Origin: Gerris lacustris
Taxonomy: Eukaryota; Arthropoda; Insecta; Hemiptera; Gerridae
Direction: 5' to 3'
DNA length: 64,000 nt
Assembly: GCA_951217055.1 (NCBI GenBank)
Contig: OX578285.1
Location: forward strand, 58,191,102-58,255,101
Shown: positions 46,071 through 57,200 of the stretch, one piece after another
Layout of the letters: the number at the start of each line of letters is the position of its first letter
Position numbering within the stretch: position 1 is the stretch's first letter
Program-made: the position numbers and the translations under genes
Notes under the pieces: model-generated
Told to the model about the DNA's origin: nothing
The model's input: the letters and a program-made list of their open reading frames with translations, nothing else
Database searches by the model: none

Positions 46071-46530
46071 GTTAAAGAAAAATTAGACAATTATGGGATA
46101 AGCCGAAGAATAAATAATATATTTAAACTGTTCCACCGAAACCATACCTATCTTGGAAAATTATTTATAACAGTACTTTAATTTTGGGAATTGTTCTGAG
46201 ACAGATGTTCTTCTGACTTTCTGGTCACGTTTCTCAGTTCTAAATACTACATGAGTTGTATATCTAAAAATTCACATTTCACTTAAGTTGAGCCTTCGTG
46301 GTAGAAACATTTTTGATCAACCTTTCATGATGAAGACAATTCATAACGTGAAATTAAAACAGTTCATCGATGATGCGACTACATAAGTGGTCAAAACCGA
46401 TAATGTAATTATGCATAACTTTTGGTGGTTTTTCTGTAACTAATTTTGTTGAGTTTCTTTTCACAAAAGCTGAGCAAAAACAACAAATTTTAAATTTATC
46501 GTTATATGCACTTATATTATAATATTCTTA

Positions 46531-47173
46531 AGCGGCCCATACACTACATGTGCATTGCACGCCGTGCCATTTTTTATTTTACGTCGTGCGCCCCACTTAG
46601 TAAATGCAGGTCGCTCTGTAACGTGCTAGAAGTCGGTGTTCAGACTGTGATTTTTTAGTTACACGACCAGTTATGCCTGTGGTAACGAAAAATAAAGATT
46701 AAGCAGTTTTGTTGATTGGCGCGATACATAAAGATAGTAAGGAGTAACAGAAGAGGAGGTAAATAGGGACTAAAAATTGGTTGAAGAAGAAAGATGACCT
46801 TGCACTTAACTCGCCACAAACAATGGTGATTTCTATAAGCGTCAATAAACAACGGCAAGAAATTAACAGAAAAACGGATGAATTTCTCATTGCCAAAAAA
46901 TTCAAGCAAGAATCTCATGATGCTAGCGTACGAAATATATCTTCAAAAGATGTTGCACTCTTAGCATGCTGCGCGAGACTGGTTGGAACGGGGCCGGATG
47001 GCATGGCGCGCCGAAAATCAAACTCGTCTTGATTGTCATCGCGCCACGAATTGCAGGCCGTGCTATGCTCGGAGACCTCCACACACTGGCACGTTTCGTC
47101 CGTTTTTGGCACGGCGTGCTTGCCATGCGACAAGCACTACGGCATGCAATGAATGTGTAGTCTATGAGCCGCT
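46531..47173. mobile_element. PIF/Harbinger-like element, 643 bp
   Basis: TTA duplications are at 46528-46530 and 47174-47176. The ends AGCGGCCCATACACTACA and TGTAGTCTATGAGCCGCT are inverted. GC-rich subterminal CACGCCGTGCC words repeat near both ends. The inside carries an open + frame (46781-47032; KKKDDLALNSPQTMV...) that ends in the right subterminal region, too short to identify. The TTA target and TIR form match PIF/Harbinger. Confidence 0.85.
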
Positions 47174-47187
47174 TTAAACCTAGATAC

Positions 47188-47516
47188 TGTAAGAGTTCCA
47201 TATCCCAAAAGAAAAACCCCTGATCTTGTGGAGAGGAGTATATATAAATCTTTCCAGCCGAGGAATCTTGGCCAACAGAACGTTGTCGGCGTTCCTAGAT
47301 CATTGCTTGAGATCCGGCTAGGCCTGAGTCCAGCGTGGAAGTGTCGGTTTACAATGAGAGGGAGCTTCCCCCGGCCTAAGAGTCCGGGGAGTGAATCGAG
47401 ACTGTAGCATTGGCACTGTTCTCGCCTGACGTCATCATCCCACACCGCGGCTAAATTTATTTCGAACATCAGTCTAGTCGAGGAAGGCCCGCGAACGGTT
47501 TCCATCGATATTACAT
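47188..47516 (-). repeat. Possible solo LTR or promoter-like GC-rich block
   Basis: A G+C-rich 330-bp block begins TGTAAGAGTTCCATATCC and ends ATCGATATTACA. It has TATATATAAATC near its left part and CCAAATAAAC just outside the right end. TG...CA ends plus TATA and AATAAA words suit an LTR, but no 5-bp target duplication was found. The - strand 132-codon ORF across it has no recognised relatives. Confidence 0.3.
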
Positions 47517-47988
47517 TGCGAACCCCGGGATCCAAATAAACTATTTTTGATATACCGCATTGTAAGTCAAATTCATATTAAAATAACAATAAAAAAAATC
47601 TTTTCAAATTAACCGGATTTAAAGATTGAATTACAGCAGCGTACCTAATATATAATTAAATGATTAAATAACACAATATCCATACTAAATAAAGCGTTTG
47701 AAATCATCTAACTATTTTAACAAACAGAAATAATCTTTTCCTTTCTCTTAAACTCTTTTTTAAATTTCGTTGCAATAAAAATAACAATTATGTTCACTTC
47801 ACATTACTTTTGAATTTGAAGTATTGTTACACAAACGGTAAAAATTCAGATTCTACTTTTAATTTAATGCTTTGTTTATCAAATCTCCCATACTTCAAAT
47901 GTTCTTTCACACTATTAATACAACTAATTAATTAAAAATCAAAATTAAGTAGTGTTAACGAACGATGTTGATTTTTTTTTGTGTTCCA

Positions 47989-48041
47989 GCATTTGAGGAT
48001 TATGGCAGTAATAAAAGTAGATGAAAATGATCCAGTAGGAG
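47989..48041 (+). other. Candidate short first coding exon, unrecognised
   Basis: TTTTTTTTGTGTTCCAG is followed by CATTTGAGGATT-ATG, coding MAVIKVDENDPVGG, and then a donor GTAATT. It is a plausible exon with translation start, but no downstream partner was identified. Confidence 0.35.
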
Positions 48042-49395
48042 GTAATTTTTATTTTTATTATTTATTATTATTTTTAATAACAAACAGTTCTATTCAATAA
48101 ATAAAAATAGTTAAAATATATAAATATACATTTATATATATATTTAGTTGCGACACATACATTTTGCAATTGTCTTTTAAATAAATGATAATATGATCCA
48201 AATAAATTATGTAATAGTATTATTTATACAACAAAAATATGCATGCATTAAAATAAAAAACAACGCATTTAATATACCTGCCTGCAGTTTCAAAGCATTT
48301 AATTAAAGCTAAATATCAGTTATCGGCTGTTATCACAAATATTATAAGTGCATAATATAAAAAAAAAAATAGTTTATTTCTCGCGAAAATTAATATAGGT
48401 TTTATTAATTTAACCCGTAAATATTTAACTTCAAACGAAAACAACAAGCACTTAAACTGTTTACATTACATTGTAATCACGATGAATCGCATCATCGCAA
48501 TTATAGTCATCGCGTCATACATAATTATGTACGGCCTCACGACATTGCAGAGGTTAGAATTAAACTTGAGATTTCAGATGTTGTTAATAATTGTTTATGA
48601 TATTTTTTTTAAAAATAAAATTCTTTTGTTTATTCAAGATTACCCATCTGATAAAAGACCTTATTTCTGTTTTATTTTATTTCTCTTATATACTTACTAT
48701 TTATTTATTTTATTTACGTAACGTTTGACACAGTATTAGGTCATTGTAGAACGGATGGATTAGCTGAATAGGTATAAATTGTACTTTTTTTTTTTTTATT
48801 AAACCTATCAAGAAAAAAATTAAATGTTTAATTTATAGTATACTAGTACAATTTAAAAAAGTTTTATTGCTGTTTAATAGCTATTGTCTGTGAGGAAAAT
48901 ATTTTACTGATGACCAATCAATTTATCGAAATCATTCTATTAAAATATCTACTCATTTGATCATCTATGCTGAATTAACTTACTGTTCGTTTAATTTTCT
49001 AAAATAAGATGCGTTCTACTGTAATAATCATATCATAAGATGTGATTGGTGGATAATTTGTCATTTATTGATCAGTATACCCCGTTCAGTACCTATACGT
49101 AAACCAGTATTGTAATACTGTGTCGTACTGTAATCGTATAATTCTTAATAGAAATCCGTATTGTATTTACGATTATAGTTTAGTACATATTAAAAAATCA
49201 AAATAGTATCCATCACTAAATCAGTATAATATCTATCACATTCATTGTATACAGTAAATAAGCATATGATCAAAATATATTCCCTGTCAAAAATATTTCA
49301 TTGTATACCCTTTTCTATAACATGGTTAGGCGAGACTAACATTTTTGGCGGTGCGATCATAGTCAATGTCACATGATATTTTTTTCAACCATATT
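48042..49395. other. AT-rich DNA
   Basis: A short frame at 48482 (MNRIIAIIVIASYIIMYGL..., hydrophobic) precedes a GTTAGA; it could be a signal-anchor exon or chance. Nothing firm. Confidence 0.3.
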
Positions 49396-49638
49396 TATAG
49401 GTCTCAGTCCCTGAACAAAATTGAGTCTGCAGAAGCAATGTTAATTAAAGTAGGGATACATTTTTTTAAACACTTAATCATGTTCTGTTCAAGACAAAAT
49501 AAGGTTATCTTAAGATGTGTAATGCGCCACTTTCCACGTTTATACAATGTGATTATTAGAAACATGTCTCGTCTCACCTTGCTGCAATTCAAACCATCAC
49601 CTGATACGTTGGTGTTTGGAATTTCAGACGAGTGTTAA
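49396..49638 (+). other. Open segment, unrecognised
   Basis: After TTTATAG the frame RSQSLNKIESAEAML... to KPSPDTLVFGISDEC is open to TAA, about 80 codons, with normal-looking composition. It could be a last exon or a transposon remnant. Confidence 0.2.
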
Positions 49639-50290
49639 ATAAATCAACCAGAACATAATTTTTTCTATTTAAATTTTTAAAGGGATATAATTAAAAGTCT
49701 TCAGATACACATCCTTTATAGACATACACCGTTTATACAAAAGAAACTATAAAAAATAAACAATTATTATAGCCCAAAAAATCAATTTTGTCAAAATGAC
49801 CTACAATTACTCTTTGAACTATATCACTAGGAGTATATTAAGAATTATGCAATATAAGGGGTCAATACTAGACTGAATTAGTAATTTTTTACATTGGTTT
49901 TACAAAATGTTTGCTCTTTGTGTTTTATTTACTTCCATAAACTCATATCCCTATATCTTTAGTATATCCAATAATATAGTTAGTATATCTTAGTATAGTT
50001 AGTGTATCTTTGCTATATCTTTAGCCCCTTATTTATAATAAATACCCTCCAGAGTAAAATTTGTAGAAGACCAATGTCAGTGCAGTTAACCTTATGCATT
50101 ACAGAAGTAGGGTAAGAGTGAAATGTATCCTATTTTCTATGTCTTTTACATAAAATAATAATTTTACTATTTGGATCATAGCACTATACAATTCACGGCG
50201 AAGAGCGTATGTTAAAAAATATGGACTGCGATATTTCGCTTTAACGATTGGAAGATAGTCTGGTCTATGAGCATCGTTGGTAGTCTAAAT
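49639..50290. other. AT-rich DNA, no feature
   Basis: Only short repeats of TTAGTATATC(T/C) near 49980-50020. Confidence 0.4.
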
Positions 50291-51182
50291 CCTCCCATAC
50301 ACGACCAGTTTGGTGTGTACACACTGAAATGCCCTGTGTGAGGAGAAACGAAACGAGCTCATGCCAAAAACAACTTGGACGGATGGGAGTCCATCAAACA
50401 TGTGACACACCGGACTGACGTCAGTTAGGGTTGGCCTCAGTTATCAGTTTAGTTCTTCCCACCAATCCTAAATTGTATAAAAAACAGCTATCGACAGAGC
50501 TAATGTAAATTGCTACTAAAAACCTTCTAATGACACAACGGTTCTTGTTGATTTGGCACACTAAACTGATTTTGTGTAAGCAATGTATCCTGTCACACCA
50601 TACTGACAGTTCAAGCTTTCAGCAGTTAAAATTACTTACTTAATTTCTAAGTCCTAGCCCTCATCTTCCAGTCAGTTTAGATGGTTGCAGAAGGATCACA
50701 AGGCCCCCCCCCCCCCCCCTAGTCTTAACCTAGCTTGACAGCTCTCCCCCGATTATGGCCTCTCTTTTAGGCTGTCCTGGATGTCACATACTTCTTCTTA
50801 GTCGTCTTCTATCCAACTCTTGTTTCCAGTGCCTGTCTCGGGTATCGTGATTCATCCAAACATTGAACTTGTCGGAACCACCTTAGCTGGGAGCATTTGA
50901 TGGATCAGAGGTTCTACTCGTAGGATGATCCTGACTTTGGTATTTCTGATTCAATCTTATCGTGTCTTCCTTATTATGCCCCTGAGGTATCGCATTTTCA
51001 CTGATTGGTTCCTACTTTCCTGTTAAGACGTAAGGTTCCAGCTTTCGCTGACGTAAGTAAGAATCGGTGCGAAGTGCGTAGGTAGGTGTTACGGTTAACG
51101 ACAGGGACTGTGCTAATCATAGAGGTATCTCAGCAGTTAAAACACCAAACTGATCGTTTATTGGGGGGGGGGGGGGGGGCTT
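50291..51182. mobile_element. Possible TIR element enclosing an RTE-like remnant
   Basis: TCCTCCCATACACGACCAGTTTGGTGT at the left weakly faces ACACCAAACTGATCGTTTATTGGGGGG at the right. Between them, after a C run (50704-50719), the - strand at about 51010-50760 gives QLRWFRQVQCLDESRYPRQA, a decayed version of the [L]RWFGHVxRM block of RTE-like LINEs. A G run follows at 51163-51179. Confidence 0.45.
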
Positions 51183-51853
51183 TAAAGTAACAAGATAACA
51201 TAACTTACGGTTTTTCGCGAAAACATAAAAGATTGTGTGTCATATTAATGTACTAAACAAGACTACAAAAAAAATTTAGTTGGGCTTTATAAGTATATAT
51301 AATTAGTCATTGCCCAATAATTATGACTTTATCCTTCTTAATTATGGCTGACAAGATTTATAAATTTCCACCAACGACTGAAGTGTATATACTAAAAGAT
51401 TAAGAAGTTAGATTCTCGTTAATGTTTACTATAAACCACCAGTGTACTATGAGTTTACCACATCATTCAGTTTAAGAAGGCTAAAGTGGTTGAAACCAAT
51501 AATTAATAGCTGCGATTGTTTTCGCACAATGAATTGATCAGTGGCTGAGTTGATCCGACTATTATTATTAAAAACTCTACTCATTTTATACTGGAAAATA
51601 AAATACATTTTAGGTGCGTTCGGTGTGAAAAGGAAGATAGTTTAAAATTGTTAAATAAGAATGTTTTTGATTGGAAATAAGAAAAGGGTGAAGATCAAAA
51701 TGATAAAAATTAAGTCCACTCTTCTTTTTCTATAATTTTCACCATTATTGTGTAACCATTGTCTTTCTTTTTATTTGGCATTATCTCTTTTTCATTTACC
51801 TCTTTTCCTTTATAGAAGATACGTTAAACTTGTTTTATAGAAGATAGCATATA
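51183..51853. other. AT-rich DNA
   Basis: Contains a piece of the CTAAAGTGGTTGAAACCAAT repeat (51482-51501). Confidence 0.4.
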
Positions 51854-52503
51854 CAGGGTGGTCCAAATGTCTCCCCCCCCCCCTCTTAAATTTTGAACGG
51901 TTTGAGATAAATTAATGAAACTTGGGGGATCTCTACCATGTAAAGGGAAGTTGGTTTTTATGCAATCGCGCAGTAGGGGCAACCTCCCATTTTGCCCCCA
52001 GACCACCTAACATCAAAATTTTAACCTGGAATGTATATTTTTGATAGCAGATTTAGATTCTTCGGCAAAAAATAAAAATATTTTACTTCAAACGTTTTTT
52101 TCTATCTCCAATATTTTGCCCCCCCCCCCCCCCCCATAGGGGGGCAAAGCTATAAAAAGGGTAGATTTCAGATCCCTGATGGCAAAATGGAGGTTGCCCC
52201 TAGTACGCGAGTGGATGATTACGCACTTCCCTTTACATGGTACAGATCCCCCAAGTTTCATTACTTTATTTCAAACCGTTTAGATTTTATAACGATCTAA
52301 GTGTTATTTTCTTACTATTTCGGAAGGGATATTTTGCTATCTTTGCCCCCCTACAGGGGGCAAAATATTGGAGATAGAAAAAATAGTTTCGAGTAAAAGT
52401 TTATTATTTTTCACTGTAGAATCCAAATCTGCTATCAAAAATATAGACTCCAATTTGAAATTTTGAAGTTGGGTGGCCTTGGGGCAAAGTGGGTGATTGC
52501 CTG

Positions 52504-55500
52504 TTATATACCGTATTCCTTGAGAAAGCCTTGAAATTCCGAGCTAAGAAAAATTGGGGCATTGTCGCTAACTATTTCGTGTGGAACACCGAATCTTGCA
52601 AAAGATTGCATTAAAGCAGAAATGCTAAAATTGCTAGTAGGAGTTTTTGTCGGAAAACATTCGAGCCATTTTGAATAGGGGTCATGAATAAGAAAAAACT
52701 GTTTGCCATAAAGTGGTCCAAAGTAATCAATATGAAGTCTGTACCAAGGTGTTGGAGTAATTGGCCATGGTAAGAGAACAGACTGTCCGGGCATTGGACG
52801 GTTATTTGAGCAGACACGACAGTTATTAGCTATTTCCTCTATTTTTTTATCTAACCCTGGCCACCAAAAATAAGATCGGGCTAACGCTTTCATCTTAACT
52901 ATTCCTTGGTGACTTATATGTAATTCATTCAATAAAGCTGATTGATATTTTTCTGGAATAATTACCCGGTAACCCCATAGCAGAATATCTTGTTCTACCG
53001 ATAATTGGGTTTCACGAGATTTGTACGGTTCGAAAGCGGGTGATAATTTAGTCAGAGGCCATCCTCTGGCAACATAGGCACATACTTTGGACAATATTGG
53101 GTCTTTTCTTGTTTCATTTTTCACTTGTTTCCAGTCCACCGGTAACGGATTCTCACCAACTACGTACAGCAGATAAGTAGGGTCCTTACACTCTTTATCT
53201 TTGACATTAGGTGTTATTTTTATACGTGACAAGTAGTCTGCTTTATTATCGGTGGACTTTACATATGAAATATTAAAATCATACGCAGATAAAATATGCG
53301 CCCAACGCTGTAAGCGATTAGCAGCAATAGGAGGAATGCCCTTTTTCTCGCCAAAAATGGCTAACAAGGGTTTATGATCTGTTACAATTTTAAATCGTTG
53401 GCCGATTAAATAGTCGTCGAACTTTTGTACTCCGTATATTATAGCTAATGCTTCTTTTTGAATTTGTGAGTAATTTAACTCAGCTTTCGATAGTACTCTA
53501 GACGCGTAGGCGCAAGGTCTTTCAATACCATCATGCGAAACTATAGATAAAACTGCACCGAGAGCATATTGAGAAGCATCCACTGTCAATAGAATCGGTC
53601 GGCAGGGGTCATAGTGGGCTAAAACAGGGGCTTCGGTCAGAACTTTTTTACATTTTTTAAAAGAAGATTGACATACATGTGACCATTTCCACGGCGTATC
53701 AGATCTTAACAAGTTATATAACGGGTTTAATATATCAGCCGCGTTCGGGATAAAATTGTGGTAAAAAGTAATTAGACCTAGAAATGATTTTAATTCGGTT
53801 ATGTTGGAAGGTGGAGGTGCGTTTATTATAGTATTAATATGTTTATCGGTTGTATGAAGTCCATTACTGTCGATTTTATGTCCAAGATATTCTACGGAAT
53901 TTTGATAGAATTTACATTTCTGTAATTTAACTTTAAAACCACATTCATTAAGTCTTTTAAAAACTTGCTTAAGAATTTTCGTATGAATGTCAATGTTATC
54001 TGTTGAAGTTATCAAAATATCATCTTGAAAAATGAATACGCCCTGAATGCCAGCCAATGTTTGCTCTATAGTTTTCTGAAATATAGCTCCAGCACTAGTA
54101 ATTCCGAAAGGTAATCTCGTATATGCAAAAAGACCTTTATGGGTTGTTATAGTTAACATTCTTTGAGCGTCTTCATCAACAATAAGTTGTTGATACGCAT
54201 CTTTTAAGTCAATTTTACTAAAAAGAGCAGCGTTTTTCATCTCCGCAAATAAATGATCCACTCTAGGTAAGGGATATTGCATTGGCAATAGCGCCGGGTT
54301 AACTGTAATTTTAAAATTGCCACATATTCTGATGCTGGAATCAGATTTTAAAACTGGAACTATGGGGGTTCCCCATTCGCTATAGTCTACTGGAACAAGA
54401 ACGCCACTAGCTACTAAACGGTCAATTTCTTTTTCGATTTTAGCTTTAAGAGCTAAGGGGATCTTTCTCGGTTTGATGTACTTAGGTTGGGCAACCGGTT
54501 TTAATGGCAATGAAACTTTGTGTTTATTGAACGTGCCTATACCAGGAGAAAACAAATTAGGGAATTCCGACATAAATTCGTCAACGGATTTATCTGTATG
54601 AATTTTATAATTTTCATAAAATTTTAACAATTCGATACGAAGTGTTTTTATGCCAATTCGTCCTAGTAGCGGGGGACCTCCTCTTTCTACTACGTACACA
54701 TACATAGAATAAACTCTAGAGTTGTACTTAAATTTTAACTTGACTTTTCCTACTGGTGTAATTAAATTACCAACGTAATCTTTCATAGTGACATCGCTGT
54801 TCATTAATTCAAAATTTAGAAATAATTTCTTATACAAATCATAAGATATTACAGAGTGTACCGAGCCTGTATCTAATTGAAATTTGATTACATATTGTTC
54901 TACTTTAATTGGTACAACCAGCGGCTCACAATATTTAGAATCTATATGAGTTTTTTTATTGGATACATGGTCAATTATACCCCTATTTTCTGTAAAATGC
55001 TTATTGGCCTTATCGTGATTTGTTAAGTTAAATAATTGATTGTCGTCTGATTCACTCTCTTCCTCTTCATCATCTAAAAATTTATTAGAAAAAGATTTAT
55101 TTTTATTTTTAAGTTTATTATTTGGGTCTTCCCGATTCATTTTTTTTTTATTTGGGCAAACCGGAGCCAAATGGCCTTTTACAGAACATAGGTTACACGT
55201 ATATGAAGCGTACCTGCATTTATCTGTGCTATGGTTCAGACGTCCACACACCGTACATTTAACCGATGTTTTTGAACCTCCAGCGAAGGCAGATTTTCCC
55301 GTCGGATGTTTTCTTTTATCTCTATTATAAAAGATGGGTTCCTGTTTCACTGTAATTCCAGCGTTATCAGTCCGCGCTGTTTTTTCCTTGGCTGCGGCTT
55401 CACGAGATAATGCTAAAGTCATAATTGTGGAAAGAGTTGTGGAACTTTTTGTGGCATCTTCTTCCATTAATCTGTCTTGTAGAGGTCCGGGGCCTATTCC

Positions 55501-55968
55501 GGAGACAAAAATATCTCGCATAACTACATGAAGTTCGGTTCCAAAACCACAAGTTGCTGCTAGTGATTTCACTTTTGCCGCCCAATCACTGATAGTTTGA
55601 TCGGACGACCGTCGGGCGTTATAAAATTCATGTCTGGCCGCAAATGTTGAAATTACCGGCCGAAAATGTTCGTTTAATTGGTACACGAGTTCGTTGTAAG
55701 GCTGAGTCGTGGGATCGTTCGGGAGGCAAATATTTTTAGTCAAAAGAAAAGTTTCTTCCGAAAACGACGTAAGTAGTATGGCCCGTTTCTTATCTTCATT
55801 AGTTATATTGTTAGCCAAAAAATACTGTTCTAGTTGAGAATTAAAAACCGACCAGTTATTGCGTTTATAATCATATGACGGCACGTTACCGATAGATTGA
55901 ATATAACTTATACCTGCACTACCCGATGCAGACGCATTGCTCGTCGCCACATTGTTAGGATCAGGCAT
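52504..55968 (-). CDS. Ty3-type retrotransposon gag-pol, 3'-truncated in integrase
   Basis: One frame of 1154 codons has no stop or frameshift. Order: gag (1-230); two CCHC knuckles (CTVCGRLNHSTDKC 238-251, CNLCSVKGHLAPVC 258-271); acidic linker; aspartic protease (LDTGS at 365-369); reverse transcriptase (SKIDLKDAYQQ near 584, LPFG 619-622, FQDD 647-650); RNase H (TVDAS near 795, TDHKPL near 863); integrase with H-x3-H ... C-x2-C finger (HISHQ ... CRVCSNN) and core Asp residues in LHIDYFGP and VSDNAP. It stops just after the second core Asp, before the catalytic Glu, where the surrounding TIR element resumes. Gag and pol are fused in one frame. No env is visible. It is a transposon relic with an intact 5' part, not a host gene. 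Confidence 0.95.
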   Translation of the reverse strand: MPDPNNVATSNASASGSAGISYIQSIGNVPSYDYKRNNWSVFNSQLEQYFLANNITNEDKKRAILLTSFSEETFLLTKNICLPNDPTTQPYNELVYQLNEHFRPVISTFAARHEFYNARRSSDQTISDWAAKVKSLAATCGFGTELHVVMRDIFVSGIGPGPLQDRLMEEDATKSSTTLSTIMTLALSREAAAKEKTARTDNAGITVKQEPIFYNRDKRKHPTGKSAFAGGSKTSVKCTVCGRLNHSTDKCRYASYTCNLCSVKGHLAPVCPNKKKMNREDPNNKLKNKNKSFSNKFLDDEEEESESDDNQLFNLTNHDKANKHFTENRGIIDHVSNKKTHIDSKYCEPLVVPIKVEQYVIKFQLDTGSVHSVISYDLYKKLFLNFELMNSDVTMKDYVGNLITPVGKVKLKFKYNSRVYSMYVYVVERGGPPLLGRIGIKTLRIELLKFYENYKIHTDKSVDEFMSEFPNLFSPGIGTFNKHKVSLPLKPVAQPKYIKPRKIPLALKAKIEKEIDRLVASGVLVPVDYSEWGTPIVPVLKSDSSIRICGNFKITVNPALLPMQYPLPRVDHLFAEMKNAALFSKIDLKDAYQQLIVDEDAQRMLTITTHKGLFAYTRLPFGITSAGAIFQKTIEQTLAGIQGVFIFQDDILITSTDNIDIHTKILKQVFKRLNECGFKVKLQKCKFYQNSVEYLGHKIDSNGLHTTDKHINTIINAPPPSNITELKSFLGLITFYHNFIPNAADILNPLYNLLRSDTPWKWSHVCQSSFKKCKKVLTEAPVLAHYDPCRPILLTVDASQYALGAVLSIVSHDGIERPCAYASRVLSKAELNYSQIQKEALAIIYGVQKFDDYLIGQRFKIVTDHKPLLAIFGEKKGIPPIAANRLQRWAHILSAYDFNISYVKSTDNKADYLSRIKITPNVKDKECKDPTYLLYVVGENPLPVDWKQVKNETRKDPILSKVCAYVARGWPLTKLSPAFEPYKSRETQLSVEQDILLWGYRVIIPEKYQSALLNELHISHQGIVKMKALARSYFWWPGLDKKIEEIANNCRVCSNNRPMPGQSVLLPWPITPTPWYRLHIDYFGPLYGKQFFLIHDPYSKWLECFPTKTPTSNFSISALMQSFARFGVPHEIVSDNAPIFLSSEFQGFLKEYGI

Positions 55969-56032
55969 GTTAATAAATACACATTACGCACTTGTAATAT
56001 TCGACGTTATCTGTTTACTAGCCTGGCCTAGA

Positions 56033-56101
56033 CTGCCGTCCGGGCTCCAGGTGTATCATTACAAAAATGAGAATAAACTTTGACCTTATACATATATAAC
56101 A
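56033..56101 (-). other. Ty3 primer-binding site and possible LTR stub
   Basis: On the - strand TGGAGCCCGGACGGCAG (56049-56033) has the TGG start and tRNA-3'-end look of a primer-binding site. Two bases upstream the sequence ...GATACA could be an LTR end. Only about 50 bp (starting TGTTATATATG) remain before the TIR element text, so most of the 5' LTR is missing. Confidence 0.5.
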
Positions 56102-56233
56102 TTGCCCCTAGTGGGTGATTGCATGAAAACAAACTTCCCTTTGCATGGTAGAGATCCCCCAAGTTTCATTAATTTATCTCAAGCCGTTCAAAAGTTAAGA
56201 GGGGGGGGGGGGAGACTTTTGGACCACCCTGTA

Positions 56234-57000
56234 TAAATAATTATATTATTTTTTATCGCTCTTTCTCTTCCCCTAACTTCGTTAATTGCTCTGTAAACAT
56301 TGTCGTTTTTTTCTCTCTTTCTTGAGTACCTTTTGTTATAGGTCATCTGGACAGAGTAAATTACCCATAGCCTTTTTCATGATTAACTACTGGGAGTGTT
56401 TAATTTTTTTTAATTTTTTTTTTTTGCTTTTCCGGAGTTAATATTCTGGCTGTCTTGTGTTCAAATTCTTCTCTCTTATATTCTTGACAATATTTACAAT
56501 GTCAGAATAAATAAAGTTATATAACAATGTACTAATTATCGTATGCAGGTAATCATTAAATAAAAAGGCACCTCATACAAATCTAGAGATGGCTATTTAA
56601 ATATTATTTATTTATTTAAAAAAAAAAAAGCTAGGATTAAAATGAAAAAATTCAAATTGACTATTCCACTATCATTTACAAAAAATGGCAGATTATTTGA
56701 AAACCAGAAAATTGCACGTTTAACCATTTTAATGGAAATTATCATTCTAAAAACGATTCTCAATTAAAGTATGAAGCACATTTAGCGTTGAAATTTTAAA
56801 AATTAATTTGTTTTTCTATTCGATTTTTATGTTTAACATTACAACTTTTTCAGCAACATTTTCTGTTATGTTACTTTTCCCTAGAAAAATATCAGGGAGA
56901 GAAATTGATTTCTGTGAATTATTTATGAAAGCATGGTAACACTATTTTCGCAACCTTCCCACCTCTTCCTTTTATCTTATTAGTTTTATCAGCAGAGTCC
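56234..57000. other. AT-rich DNA, no feature
   Basis: Poly-T and poly-A runs only. Confidence 0.4.
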
Positions 57001-57200
57001 ATGGGCGCCCATATGAATTTTTGTAGGGGGGGGCCACCGCCATCAGCGAGGGGGAGTGATGCACCTCCAGTGGAGGGGGGGGGGACCACTGGTGGAGGAG
57101 GGGGAACCACCGGTGGAGGGGGGGAACCACAGGTGGAGAGGGGTCACTACCGGGGGAGGGGAACTAAAACGGGGGGGGGGGGGGTACTAGGTTTTTTTGG
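57001..57200. repeat. G-rich low-complexity block after ATGGGCGCCCAT
   Basis: Repeats of GGTGGAGGGGGGGAACCAC with long G runs follow the palindrome ATGGGCGCCCAT. The same palindrome edges a G-rich element at 60572-60766. Gly/Pro-rich ORFs on either strand are low-complexity artefacts. Confidence 0.7.

Larger units (their letters stand above)
51854..56231. mobile_element. Composite TIR element (TA target) that holds a Ty3 gag-pol
   Basis: TA flanks both sides (51852-51853, 56232-56233). The ends CAGGGTGGTCCAAATGTCTC and its inverse are followed by about 145 bp of matching inverted text (AACTTGGGGGATCTCTACCA, AGGGAAGTTGG). On the left, further inverted copies follow (52130-52270 mirrors 51880-52020; 52330-52500 mirrors 52000-52130), so the left flank is itself palindromic. 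The Ty3 fragment (52502-56101) sits between this and the right arm. The short 'TA' target suggests a Tc1/mariner-type MITE. Confidence 0.75.

Noticed and set aside
46781..47032. Host gene in the Harbinger-like element
   Set aside because: Too short to identify, and it ends in the subterminal repeat of the element.
55040..55531. + strand ORFs opposite the Ty3 gag
   Set aside because: Shadows of the long - strand frame.
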